Assembly: GCF_001523745.2 (NCBI RefSeq)
Contig: NZ_CP013386.1
Location: forward strand, 1,240,001 to 1,304,000
Direction of reading: 5' to 3'
DNA: 64,000 nt
Source: Burkholderia mayonis
GTDB lineage: Bacteria > Pseudomonadota > Gammaproteobacteria > Burkholderiales > Burkholderiaceae
The translations under genes and the position numbers were made by a program. Positions 47,932-57,366 of this stretch are shown here, piece after piece; the first letter of the stretch is position 1; each line of letters starts with the position of its first letter. The notes under the pieces were generated by a model. The model made no database searches. It was given only the letters and a program-made list of their open reading frames with translations, and had not been told where the DNA came from.

Positions 47932-48494
47932 AATCTGGTGACTGGGTGAATGCTAAATACCAGATGTTGTATGGGTCAACGGCGATCCGGCGAAGTTTGG
48001 CGCGCGCTTGACGGCGATTAAGGCGCGGCGAATTAGGGCTGCGACATCGGCGACAGGGTTGCCGGACCGAAGGCGCCGCGGAGAAACGGATGGCCGAGTT
48101 TGTCGTGCTGCATCGACAGGACGACTTCGGCGCGCGTCGAACGGACGCTTGTCGGCGCGTGCGCGTTGCCGATGCACGATCGTCGGACATCCGAATGCGA
48201 GCGAAGCACGAGCAACGAATCAAGGGCTGCTTCGCATGCATGCAATTTCGAGCGGGCCGATTTGCCGTCGACGATGAGCCGGCTACAGCAGTGTGCGTCC
48301 GCACATTACGCGGTCTGCGATGAATGGCCGAAGAGGTCGACTCGCCGCAACCGCACGACGAATGACGCACGAATGACGAGCGACGAATAACAAACGATCC
48401 GCATTCGATGAACGGCGGGCGCTCCGCTTTCGGCACTACGACGAACGAGGCGGTTGAAAGGGAGCGTGGCGCGTGTAACCGTCGCGCAGCACGT
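47932..48494. other. Intergenic region between nnrS copy 2 and nrdD
   Basis: About 560 bases with the nrdD promoter side at the low end. It includes an FNR-like box and an AGATGT motif near 47963. I could not support any gene in the rest, though both strands have frames of 70-95 codons. Confidence 0.5.
48008..48021 (-). promoter_or_regulatory. FNR/Dnr-like box upstream of nrdD
   Basis: TTGACGGCGATTAA, the same variant (TTGAC-N4-ATTAA followed by GGCG) as at 40720. Its centre is about 84 bases before the nrdD start. Confidence 0.55.
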
Positions 48495-49718
48495 TCACTT
48501 GCCGGATTTCGTGTCCGAACCGGATGGAATCACGGCGGGCGCCATCAGATGACCGGCATGGCGCGCCAGATAGACGACCAGCGCGGCGGACCATCCGATG
48601 CCGGCGACGACGAGCCACTGCGCGGTCGCGGCGGGAGCGAGCCACGGCCCGAGCACGCGTGCGAGCGTCGCGACGATCAGGAGCCCGTAGCAGACGCGTT
48701 CAGCGGCTCGTGCGACCTGTTCGCGTCCCGTGTGCTCGAGTGCGGTGCGCGTGATCATGCCGACGATCGCACAGCCGATCGCGCCCATCGTGAACATGTG
48801 CAGCGTGAGCGAATGCGCGACGAGGCCATACGCGCTCAAGCCGGTCAGTGCGAAGCCGGCCGCGATCGACGCATACGCGACGTGCAGGACCGACAGCATC
48901 GGCCGCCGCCCGACCGCCCAGAAGCGCCAGCCGACGAGCCGCGCCGCGTGCAGCGCGGCGGCCGTCCATGCGAGCGCGGCGATCGCCCAGGCGGGCGCGC
49001 CGGCCGCGTCGACCACGAGCGCCGCCAACGTGACCGGCATCACCGACGATTCGACGATCCGCCACTGCTTCACCGGCAACCGGGGCGGCGCGGCGGCCGT
49101 GATCGACGGGATGATGCGGCCGCCGATGATGACGATGAAGAGCACGAGGAAGCCCGCGGCAAGATCGGCGCAGCGCAGCGCCCATGCGGCGTGTCCTTGC
49201 CGGACCCCTATGTGAAATAGCGCGTTGAGCATGGCGAGCATGCCGAGCGCGACGGGCAGGAAGATCCCATGACGATTCTTCGCGCCGACCAGCGCGCGGA
49301 CGAGCGCATAGGCGACCGCGGGCAGGAACGCGATGTCGACGGCCGCCGCGACCCAGCCGGGACCCGTCCACATCAGCACGCGGCCTGCGAGCCACAGCAG
49401 CCACAGCGCGACGAGCGACGGGCCTTGTGCGGGATTCGTCGATGTCCACGTGCGCACCGACGTCAGCAGGAAGCCGGACACGATCGCGCAGGCAAAGCCG
49501 AAGATCATTTCATGTGCGTGCCAGAAAAGGCCGCTCATCGGCGGCGCGTGGCCTGCCCAGTCGCGGCCCGCGAGCGCGCCGAGCCACGCGAGCATCGCGA
49601 TCGCGCCGAAGCATGCGCCGCCCAGATAGAAGGGCCGGAAGCCGGTCGACCACAGCGCGCTGCGGCGGCCGTCCGGCTGCGCGAGCACGTTGCGGTCCGT
49701 CGAGCGGGCGAGCAGCAT
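48495..49718 (-). CDS. nnrS: NnrS family heme/copper membrane protein (copy 2)
   Basis: 407 aa, about 12 helices. STGFRPFYLGGACFGAIAML, GLFWHAHEMIFGFACAIVSG, IVIIGGRIIPSITAA and MITRTALEHTGREQ align with copy 1 at 33.3 kb. The ATG at 49718 has AAGGGGAA upstream and gives a normal NnrS N-terminus. A GATGCAT half-site is 33 bases before it. The frame is, however, open for a further 339 codons upstream (see the longer entry). Confidence 0.83.
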   Translation of the reverse strand: MLLARSTDRNVLAQPDGRRSALWSTGFRPFYLGGACFGAIAMLAWLGALAGRDWAGHAPPMSGLFWHAHEMIFGFACAIVSGFLLTSVRTWTSTNPAQGPSLVALWLLWLAGRVLMWTGPGWVAAAVDIAFLPAVAYALVRALVGAKNRHGIFLPVALGMLAMLNALFHIGVRQGHAAWALRCADLAAGFLVLFIVIIGGRIIPSITAAAPPRLPVKQWRIVESSVMPVTLAALVVDAAGAPAWAIAALAWTAAALHAARLVGWRFWAVGRRPMLSVLHVAYASIAAGFALTGLSAYGLVAHSLTLHMFTMGAIGCAIVGMITRTALEHTGREQVARAAERVCYGLLIVATLARVLGPWLAPAATAQWLVVAGIGWSAALVVYLARHAGHLMAPAVIPSGSDTKSGK

Positions 49719-50735
49719 GACGTTCCCCTTTTCGATATGTTGCTTTCTTAATGCATCATATGGAAGAAACGCGCGCAAGCCCTGCGACAAGATTGCACGG
49801 CTGCGGCCTTGCTCGAGCGCAAGACCGCCGTGTCGGACCGTTGACACCACGGAGGTGGTGATCCAAAGGGGATGTTTGCCGATGTTTCGGCGCGTCTTCG
49901 CTTGACGCGCGAGCCCGATGCCGATCGCGAGCGTCACGGCGAAGCTCGCGATCGCGACGGCGGCGGCTTCACCGCCCGCGCGCCGCAGCGTGAACACATC
50001 GAGGAGGCCACCCGCGACGCGCAGCGCGACGGTCGCATGCAGTAGCGCGAGCGGCGCGTAGAAGAATGGCCGATATGCCACGCGCAACCGTGCGACGGCC
50101 GGCACGATGATCGGTGTGTGCCCGAGGATCATCGAGAACACGAAGCCGAGCGTGAGCGTGTGCAGGGCGGCGTCGTGCGCCGGATGGCCGGGCGCGAGCG
50201 CGCCGTCGAGACTGAGCGCGCCGCTCACGGCGAGCCGGCCATAGCCGGACAGCAGGCAGACGGCGACGAAGCGCGTGAGGCCGCGCTGGCGCACCGTGCG
50301 GCGCGCGATGTCGTAGCGAATCAGCCATAGCGCGAGCAGCAACTCGCCCGCACCGAATAGCCGCAGCGCGGGCAGCGGCTGCCACGGCGCGAGCGCCGCG
50401 GCGACGGGCAGCAGCGCCGCGATGCCGCGGAAGAGGGCGCTCGCGCTGCGCGGCAGTGGGCGCACGCGCGTGAGTTCGAGCCGCTCGGCGGCGATCGTCA
50501 GGATCAGGAACGCGAGCCACCATGGCACGGCCGAGGACGGATCGCCCGTCAGCAGCCAGACGACGTTGCCCGCCCGCCAGCACGCGACGCTTGCTGCGAG
50601 CATCCACAGAAACAGCGCCGTTTGCCGCCGCAGCACCGCGGCGCCGACGACGAGCGCGACGCTCGCTGCACCGATGAGCAGCGCGGCAGCGCGCGCTCGT
50701 CCGGCGTTTCGCTTCGGATTCTTGATGAATTGCAC
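48495..50735 (-). CDS. Run-on frame: membrane protein continuing into NnrS copy 2
   Basis: From the GTG at 50735 a 746-codon frame runs without a stop through the whole of nnrS copy 2. The first ~290 residues are a membrane protein with about eight helices (SVALVVGAAVLRRQTALFLW, LTLGFVFSMILGHTPIIVPA, FAVTLAIGIGLARQAK), related by eye to NnrS-like or oxidase-like proteins and of unknown function. Residues ~290-339 look like translated leader DNA, including the nnrS ribosome binding site. A lost stop in the upstream gene is more likely than a true fusion. Confidence 0.55.
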   Translation of the reverse strand: MQFIKNPKRNAGRARAAALLIGAASVALVVGAAVLRRQTALFLWMLAASVACWRAGNVVWLLTGDPSSAVPWWLAFLILTIAAERLELTRVRPLPRSASALFRGIAALLPVAAALAPWQPLPALRLFGAGELLLALWLIRYDIARRTVRQRGLTRFVAVCLLSGYGRLAVSGALSLDGALAPGHPAHDAALHTLTLGFVFSMILGHTPIIVPAVARLRVAYRPFFYAPLALLHATVALRVAGGLLDVFTLRRAGGEAAAVAIASFAVTLAIGIGLARQAKTRRNIGKHPLWITTSVVSTVRHGGLALEQGRSRAILSQGLRAFLPYDALRKQHIEKGNVMLLARSTDRNVLAQPDGRRSALWSTGFRPFYLGGACFGAIAMLAWLGALAGRDWAGHAPPMSGLFWHAHEMIFGFACAIVSGFLLTSVRTWTSTNPAQGPSLVALWLLWLAGRVLMWTGPGWVAAAVDIAFLPAVAYALVRALVGAKNRHGIFLPVALGMLAMLNALFHIGVRQGHAAWALRCADLAAGFLVLFIVIIGGRIIPSITAAAPPRLPVKQWRIVESSVMPVTLAALVVDAAGAPAWAIAALAWTAAALHAARLVGWRFWAVGRRPMLSVLHVAYASIAAGFALTGLSAYGLVAHSLTLHMFTMGAIGCAIVGMITRTALEHTGREQVARAAERVCYGLLIVATLARVLGPWLAPAATAQWLVVAGIGWSAALVVYLARHAGHLMAPAVIPSGSDTKSGK

Positions 50736-50769
50736 ATGATTGGCCCCGAACGGAAGGAGAGGGAGAAGA

Positions 50770-50792
50770 CCGGCCGCGCGTCGCGCGGCCGG
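50770..50792 (-). terminator. Hairpin after norB
   Basis: Arms CCGGCCGCGCG and CGCGCGGCCGG around one base (about a 9-bp stem in practice), 20 bases after the norB stop and followed on the minus strand by GTCTTCTCCC. Moderate evidence for a terminator. Confidence 0.5.
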
Positions 50793-50811
50793 CAAGTTCA
50801 GGTGACGATGC

Positions 50812-53100
50812 TTACGTGCGTTGCACGGTCTGTCCGACGGCGCATTCGTCGGGTCGCGACGGCGCGGGCCGGCGCAGCAGGCGCAGCGCGAACCATCCGA
50901 GATACAGCACGCCGAACGCGAACACGACGTCGCCCGGCACGCGCAGCCACACGAGTGCGTTCATGATCGGCGCATGCACGATCTCCGGCGAGCGCGCATA
51001 CCAGAGACCTTTCGTCACGCTCGCATAGGCTTCATAGATGCCCGACGGCAGGATCGACAGGAACACCATCATGAAGAGGCCGACGTTGAGCAGCCAGAAC
51101 GCGGGCTTGAGCAGGCTGTCGCTCCACGCGCTGCGAACGGTCATGCCGCGCAGGCAGAACAGCATGAGGCCGATGCCGAGCATCCCGTACACGCCGAACA
51201 GCGCGGCATGGCCGTGTGCGGGCGTCATGTTGAGGCCTTGCACGTAGTAGAGCGAGATCGGCGGATTGATCGAGAAGCCGAGCAGGCCCGCGCCGACGGT
51301 ATTCCACACGCCGACCGCGACGAAGCAGAGGATCGCCCACTTGTACGACTGGATCCAGGGCGCGGCGTGCGACTTGCGATACGTCTGCCAGCCTTCGATG
51401 CCGACGAGCGCGAGCGGCACCACTTCGCACGCGGAGAACACGGCGCCCACCGCGATGATCGACGTCGTCGTGCCGGTGAAGTACAGATGGTGCAGCGTGC
51501 CGAGAATGCCGCCGAACAGGAACACGATCGTTTCCATCACGATCGCGCGATTCGCGCTTTCGAATCGGATGAGGCCGAGGCGCGCGAAGATGAGGGCGAT
51601 CACCGCGGTCGCGAACACTTCGAAGAAGCCTTCGACCCACAGGTGCACGAGCCACCATCTCCAGTACTCGATCATCGAGTAGTGCGTGTTTTGCCCCCAC
51701 GCGAGCGACGATGCATAGAAGAGCCCGATGCATGCGGCGGACAGGAACACCATGCCGATGAGGCCGCGGCCTTCGGTCGCCTTGTTCTTCAGCGCGGGCA
51801 TCAGCGCGCGTCCCATCAGGAACAGCCAGAACAGCAGGCCGACGAAGAGCAGGATCTGCCAGACGCGGCCCATGCTCGTATAGGCGAGGCCCTGGTTGCC
51901 GATCCAGAACGCGTAGTTCGTGCCGAGATGCTTGAGCGAGCCGAGCCAGCCGGTGACGGTCGAGCCGACGACGATGAAGATCAGCGCCCAGAACAGCGCA
52001 TCGACGCCGAGCTTCTGCAGGCGCGGTTCGCGGCCCGACAGGAGCGGCGAGATGTAGAGACCCGTTGCGAGCCACGCGGTCGCGATCCAAAGCACGCCGA
52101 ACTGTGTGTGGATCGTGCGGCTCACGATCCACGGCAAGACGTCCGCGAGCGGAATGCCGAAGAAGCTGTGGCCTTCGACCGCATAGTGTGCGGTGATCGC
52201 GCCCATCAGAACCTGCGTGAGCAACAGGCCGATCACGACGTAGAAGTACTTCTTCGTCGCGCGCATCGACGGCGTCGGCTTCACGTTGACGAGCGGATCG
52301 TTCGTCGGCACGGCGAGCGGCGTGTCGTGCTCGCCGTGCGCGGTGTGATACCAGATCATCCCGGCGATCGCGCCGAGCAGGATGATCACGCTCGCGATCG
52401 ACCACATGCCGTTCGCGGCCGTCGGCGTGTTGCCGACGAGCGGCTCGTGCGGCCAGTTGTTCGTGTACGTGATGCCCATTTCGCCCGGGCGGTCAGTCGT
52501 GGCCGACCATGCGGACCAGAAGAAGAACGACGCGAGTGCCGTGCGATCGGCCGCGCCCGGCACCGAGCCCGCCGTCATCGCGTATTGATCGCGCAGCGTG
52601 TCGAGCGACGAATCGGTGCCGAACAATGCTTCGTAGTGCTCGGCGACGCGTAGCGTCGCGGTGGCACGCGCGTCCGACAGCGTGAGGCGATTGCTTGCGG
52701 CGTCGTAGCGGTTCGTGCGCATTTCATGCTTCAGACGCGCATCGAGCATGCCTTGCTGATCGACCGGCAGCTTCGCGTACGGCGCGCCGAATTGCTGGCG
52801 CGCCCACGCTTCGCGCAGTTCGAGCGCTTCGCGATGCAGCCAGTCCGCCGACCAGTCCGGCGCGACGTAGCTGCCGTGGCCCCAGACGGTGCCGAGTTGC
52901 TGGCCGCCCGACGCGAGCCACACTTGCTGACCGCGCCTGATCTGCTCGCCAGTGAAAATGACGCGCCCATTTTCGCTGACGACCGCGTTCGGAATCGGCG
53001 GTGCGGTGAGATAGATGTCTCTGCCGAGCCATAGCAGGACGGCGAATGACGCGAGGCAGACGAGCCCGAGCCATGTCCATAGACGACGTGTGGAGCGCAT
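50812..53100 (-). CDS. norB: Quinol-dependent nitric oxide reductase qNor (NorB)
   Basis: 762 aa. It reduces NO to N2O with electrons from quinol. The N-terminal ~220 residues are the soluble extension fused from a NorC-like subunit (RRGQQVWLASGGQQLGTVWGHGSYVAPDWSADWLHRE), without a CxxCH heme motif, as in qNor. The catalytic 12-helix part has HTQFGVLWIATAWLATGLYI, VHLWVEGFFEVFATAVIALIF, TLHHLYFTGTT and GHAALFGVYGMLGIGLM with the heme and FeB histidines. Upstream is an NsrR-like palindrome. Confidence 0.94.
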   Translation of the reverse strand: MRSTRRLWTWLGLVCLASFAVLLWLGRDIYLTAPPIPNAVVSENGRVIFTGEQIRRGQQVWLASGGQQLGTVWGHGSYVAPDWSADWLHREALELREAWARQQFGAPYAKLPVDQQGMLDARLKHEMRTNRYDAASNRLTLSDARATATLRVAEHYEALFGTDSSLDTLRDQYAMTAGSVPGAADRTALASFFFWSAWSATTDRPGEMGITYTNNWPHEPLVGNTPTAANGMWSIASVIILLGAIAGMIWYHTAHGEHDTPLAVPTNDPLVNVKPTPSMRATKKYFYVVIGLLLTQVLMGAITAHYAVEGHSFFGIPLADVLPWIVSRTIHTQFGVLWIATAWLATGLYISPLLSGREPRLQKLGVDALFWALIFIVVGSTVTGWLGSLKHLGTNYAFWIGNQGLAYTSMGRVWQILLFVGLLFWLFLMGRALMPALKNKATEGRGLIGMVFLSAACIGLFYASSLAWGQNTHYSMIEYWRWWLVHLWVEGFFEVFATAVIALIFARLGLIRFESANRAIVMETIVFLFGGILGTLHHLYFTGTTTSIIAVGAVFSACEVVPLALVGIEGWQTYRKSHAAPWIQSYKWAILCFVAVGVWNTVGAGLLGFSINPPISLYYVQGLNMTPAHGHAALFGVYGMLGIGLMLFCLRGMTVRSAWSDSLLKPAFWLLNVGLFMMVFLSILPSGIYEAYASVTKGLWYARSPEIVHAPIMNALVWLRVPGDVVFAFGVLYLGWFALRLLRRPAPSRPDECAVGQTVQRT

Positions 53101-53736
53101 GACCTCTCTCCTTCAAGAGGGTGGGATGTGGAGAAAACGTTCAATGCGACGGCGGTATGACGGGCCGTCGTTTTAACATGCACAACAAATGTATGTTTGT
53201 GTGGATGGTATGAGACGGGTATGCGCTTGTAAAGGCTCGATGCGGCGCCAGGGTGACGCGACGCGGTTGCGCCGCGCATGCGATCGGCCGTGAAGGCGTG
53301 CCGATATTGGGTCGCAGGGCGTCACGGCAAAGACGGCGTGTCAATTGGCCGCGGGCGGGTACGACGCCGCGAGGCGGGTTGCCGTGGCGGACGCGATCGC
53401 ACGCAGTGCGGGCGAAGCGCGGAGCCGACGAGCCGAGCGTCTCGTGGTCGGAAAGAGAAGCCGCAATGGATGCGAGCGCGATGAGGCGGGGTGACGTTCA
53501 GCGCGAGGCGACGGACACGAAGCGGCGGCTGACCTGAACCAACGACCAGGAGCGGGCTTTAAGCGCGAGGGCGTGAAGACGAGAAAGTGCGGAAGATGAT
53601 GAAGAGAAGCAAGGCAACCCGTGGCCGGATGCCGCGCCGTGCCCGTTCTGAACGACAAAAAAAGCCGTGGCGCGCGTCGACAGGGCGCACACGCGGCGCC
53701 TCATGCGGAGAACCGTCAGCGCGACGGCCCGCATCG
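53101..53736. other. Gene-free stretch between alkB and norB
   Basis: About 640 bases. It contains the norB operator near 53180 and otherwise no supported gene on either strand. Confidence 0.55.
53175..53197 (-). promoter_or_regulatory. NsrR-like operator of norB
   Basis: Imperfect palindrome AACATGCAC-N5-ATGTATGTT, 75 bases before norB. It shares the ATGYAT core with the boxes before nsrR and nnrS. Confidence 0.6.
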
Positions 53737-54900
53737 TCACGTGTTCGCGACGGCCAGATCCGCGAGCACCTTCCGCCGGATCGAAGGCTTGATGTTCGAT
53801 TGCGCCATGTTCGCGCCGTAGTGCGCGACGACGCGCGGATTCATCACCCTGAACCATAGCGGCGGCACGTATGCGAGCAGGATCATCGCCGCATAGCCGG
53901 CGGGCAATTGAGGCGAATCGTCGAAGTGCCGCAGCGCCTGATACGAGCGCGTCGGATTCGCGTGATGGTCGGCGTGGCGCTGCAACTGATAGAGGAACAG
54001 ATTGGTCACCACATGGTTGCTGTTCCACGAATGCTGCGGCGTGCAGCGCTCGTAGCGCCCGGTCGGCAACTGCTTGCGGCCGAGTCCGTAGTGCTCGACG
54101 TAGTTCACGACTTCGAGCAGCGATGCGCCGTACGCCGCCTGGATCAGCAGGAACGGGATCACCTTCGTGCCGCCGAACGCGATCGCGGCGCCCCACAGCG
54201 CGACCGTCATCGCCCACGCCTGCAACACTTCGTTGCGCCACGACAAGGCCGAGCGGCCGCTGCGCGCGAGCCGCTCCCGTTCGAGCCGCCACGCGGACGC
54301 GACGCTGCCGGCCACGGTGCGCGGCAAGAATGCCCAGAACGATTCTCCGTAGCGCGCGCTCGCGGGATCGTTCGGCGTCGCGACGCGCACGTGATGGCCG
54401 CGATTGTGCTCGACGAAGAAATGGCCGTACGCAACGGGCGCGAGCGTGATCTTCGCGAGCCAGCGCTCGAACGGGCTCGTCTTGTGGCCGAGCTCGTGCG
54501 CAGTGTTGATCGAGATGCCGGTCGCCGCGCCGAGCGACAGCGCGAAGCCGAGATAGTCGTACCACGCGAGCGACTGCGTGCTCACGATCCACATCGCGCC
54601 CGCGAATGCGACGTAGACGATGAAGGTCGCGAGATAGACGACGTAGCGGTAGTAGCGGTCGCTTTCGAGCCGAGGCACGACGGCGTCAGGCGGATTCTCG
54701 CTGTCGACGCCGATCAGCATGTCGAGAACCGGAATGACGCCGAACGCGAAGAGCGGCCCGAACCACCAGAAGATGTGCCAGCCGGTCGACAGTGCGAGGA
54801 ACGCGGCCAGGAGCGGCAGCGTGATCGTCAGCGCGCCGAGCAGCCACCAATAGCGCTTCGTGTCGGTCCAGGCCGTTGATGCCGGTTGCTGAATTGCCAT
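53737..54900 (-). CDS. alkB: Alkane 1-monooxygenase (AlkB type)
   Basis: 387 aa membrane di-iron hydroxylase. It oxidises the terminal carbon of alkanes or similar chains, needing rubredoxin and its reductase. Six helices and the histidine motifs NTAHELGHK, EHNRGHHV, NYVEHYG and LQRHADHHANP are present. ATG 54900 has GGAGG six bases upstream (GTG 54906 rejected). No rubredoxin gene is in the window. A TTGCGTACGCAA palindrome is 46 bases upstream. Confidence 0.9.
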   Translation of the reverse strand: MAIQQPASTAWTDTKRYWWLLGALTITLPLLAAFLALSTGWHIFWWFGPLFAFGVIPVLDMLIGVDSENPPDAVVPRLESDRYYRYVVYLATFIVYVAFAGAMWIVSTQSLAWYDYLGFALSLGAATGISINTAHELGHKTSPFERWLAKITLAPVAYGHFFVEHNRGHHVRVATPNDPASARYGESFWAFLPRTVAGSVASAWRLERERLARSGRSALSWRNEVLQAWAMTVALWGAAIAFGGTKVIPFLLIQAAYGASLLEVVNYVEHYGLGRKQLPTGRYERCTPQHSWNSNHVVTNLFLYQLQRHADHHANPTRSYQALRHFDDSPQLPAGYAAMILLAYVPPLWFRVMNPRVVAHYGANMAQSNIKPSIRRKVLADLAVANT

Positions 54901-55320
54901 TGTCACCCTCCATGTTGGGTACCGATTGTGTTGTGCTCCGGTTTATTGCGTACGCAAGCGATTGTCGCTCGCGCCGACGAGTTCATGCCCGTTGCGCTGA
55001 TTTATACGTGCACAATGATCGTTCAGCCAAACATTCGGATTAGGGCGCAGCCTCCAAACAGCGAAGCTTCCGGGGGCGCCGCCATGTCGCTTGCGTCGAG
55101 CGACGATTCAAACATCCGTGTAATCCATGATTGCGGAACGAATGGCGTATAAAACCGAGGGTAATTCCGTATATTTGGGGGCGGCGCAAGAAGCATGAAA
55201 GATCGCTACTGAGCGGGTTTTTCCCGCATGGCGAGCTTATTCGCCGTTCCCGCGCCGCACTCGCCTCGATACAGTCCGCAATCACGATTTTTCGTTTTTC
55301 TTTCGCGGAGGTCTGCCCCC
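54901..55320. other. Intergenic region, alkB to photolyase relic
   Basis: 420 bases with divergent promoters expected. TTGCGTACGCAA (54946-54957), a perfect 12-base palindrome, is the only distinctive element seen. Confidence 0.5.
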
Positions 55321-56015
55321 TTGTCCGCCGCTTTCTCGATCGCTCACGCCGTCGTCCGGTTTCGCGACGATCTGCGCGTGTCCGATCATCCCGCGCTCGT
55401 GCGTGCCGCCGAGTCGGGACGTCCCGTGATCGGCGCGTACGTGTTCGACGAGCGCGCCGGTGCGCGTCCGCTGGGTGGCGCGGCGCGCTGGCGGCTGCAC
55501 GGATCGCTGCGCGCGCTCGACGCGGCGCTCGCCGCATGGCGGCGCCGCGCAACCGGCTATCCGTTCGTCGACGCCGGTATGCGCGAGCTATGGGCGACGG
55601 GCTGGATGCACAACCGTGCGCGGATGGTATGCGCACCGTTCCTCGTCAAACATTTGCTGATCGACTGACGCGAAGGCGACGCGTGGTTCTGCGATACGCT
55701 CGTCGACGCGGACGCCGCGTCGAACGCGGCGAACTGGCAGCGGGTCGCGGGTTGCGGCGCGGACGCCGCGCCATATTTCCGGATCTTCAATCCGATTGCG
55801 CAGGGGAAGAAGTCCGACCCGGACGGCGCGTACGTGCGGCGCTGGGTGCCGAACTGGCCGGCCTGCCGGCGAACGCGATCCACGAGCCGTGGGTCGCGCC
55901 GTCCGCGCAACTCGCCGCAGCGGGCGTGCGGCTCGGCGATACCTATCCGCTGCCGATCATCGCTCACGACGCCGCGCGCAAGCGGGCGCTCGATGCATTG
56001 GTGACCGTAAAATGA
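55321..56015 (+). pseudogene. phrB: DNA photolyase relic with internal deletion, nonsense and frameshift
   Basis: The N-terminus ([17 protein letters not shown]) and the C-terminal FAD domain ([25 protein letters not shown]) of a CPD photolyase are joined directly at about codon 77, so roughly 250 residues of the ~480-aa family are missing. After LLID the expected Trp is TGA, then [19 protein letters not shown] continues in frame. A missing base after VRRWVPN shifts the rest ([16 protein letters not shown]) into another frame. The TTG start has GGAGG upstream. Clearly inactive. Confidence 0.93.
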
Positions 56016-56145
56016 ATCCTGATCTGGTGCATTTAATTTTTTGTAATTAATATGGCCGAAATATTTCGAAAAGACCGCATTTTTGATCTCTTTCAGTTGT
56101 TAAACTCTCGCTTCGTGCTAGGAGGAGCTTGATAGAGGCGAATGC

Positions 56146-56757
56146 ATGGACATGAAGGACGGTTTTCCGCCGGAGGCGATCGCTCCGGTCGTGTGGATGA
56201 CGGGGTTGTCGGGGGCCGGCAAGACGACGACTGCGAATGCTCTGCTGAGCCGGCTGCTCGAGAGCGGCGCGAAGGCGATCGTGCTCGACGGTGATACGCT
56301 GCGCACCGGTCTGTGCTCGGATCTCGGCTTTTCGGACGCCGACAGGATGGAGAACATTCGCCGCTTCGCGCACGTCGCGAAGCTGTTCCAGCGCGAAGGC
56401 TACGTCGTCGTCGTTGCGACGATCTCGCCGCTGAGGGCGCATCGTGATCTCGCACGCTCGATCGTCGGGAACGGTTTTTTCGAGGCCTATGTGTCGACGC
56501 CGCTCGAAGTGTGCCGCGCGCGCGATCCGAAGGGGATGTACGCGCGCGCCGAGCAAGGGCGTTTGATGCAGTTCACGGGCGTGTCGAGTGCCTACGAGCC
56601 GCCTGTCGCACCCGACATCTCGATCGACACGACGAACTGCAGCGTCGCGTTTTCGCTCGGCGAAGTCATGGCGCAGCTCGACCAGGTGGCCGTGCTGCCG
56701 GCGCGGCTCGCTGCGGCCGTGTCCGTGCCATTCCCGGCTGCGCTTCCCGCCGGCTGA
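56146..56757 (+). CDS. cysC: Adenylylsulfate kinase CysC
   Basis: 203 aa APS kinase. It phosphorylates adenylylsulfate to PAPS. P-loop GLSGAGKTT at residues 20-28, DGDTLRTGLCSDLGFSDADR substrate segment, and DPKGMYARAEQG lid. No other sulfate-activation gene is nearby, so it may supply PAPS for sulfation rather than assimilation; that is inference. The region just upstream is A+T-rich. Confidence 0.92.
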   Translation: MDMKDGFPPEAIAPVVWMTGLSGAGKTTTANALLSRLLESGAKAIVLDGDTLRTGLCSDLGFSDADRMENIRRFAHVAKLFQREGYVVVVATISPLRAHRDLARSIVGNGFFEAYVSTPLEVCRARDPKGMYARAEQGRLMQFTGVSSAYEPPVAPDISIDTTNCSVAFSLGEVMAQLDQVAVLPARLAAAVSVPFPAALPAG

Positions 56758-57366
56758 CGATTGTTCGGCTGACGAAGCATCCGGCCTGCCGCCGCGCAGC
56801 AGGCAACACCCAGTGTGCATGGCATGCAGGGTTCTGTCGCCGCGCTTCCTTTCTGTTTTCCAATTCATTGACGAGCGTGCCGGCGCGCTGCTTCGCTTCC
56901 CGAGCGTTCGCTCCGCGCCAGGTCACGTCGCCCACCGATGACGATATCGACGCCGTGCAAAGGCGCCTGCGCAACTCGCGCAGGCAGCCGACTGCATGCG
57001 GTCATCCAACGCGGTCATCCATCGTCTGCCGCGACCCGCGCGGCTCGCATCACAGGGCCGGTCGACATGGCCGAACGCATATTGCGGTGCGGCGAGCGCG
57101 CGTTGTTTTTCTTTTAAGCCATGCGATTGCGCCTATCGCGAAATTCACCTGGTTTCACTCTGCGGTTAAAAAAGAGACATCGCGCGAGCTTCGCGCTGCG
57201 CGCGTGCCGACGAGTCCGAGCGAGACGCGTTGCTCGTTCCGCCGGCGCATCCGCAACGGTGTTTTTCGAGATATCCGCAGTGACGCACGTGAATAATCAA
57301 TAGAAGCATTGAGCGATCCCGTCGCCTATTCGAGCCGCGTATGGGCCCGTTTTACCGAATGAAAAA

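Noticed and set aside
48033..48390. Short frames on both strands between nrdD and nnrS copy 2
   Set aside because: Overlap each other, no domain, no start signal.
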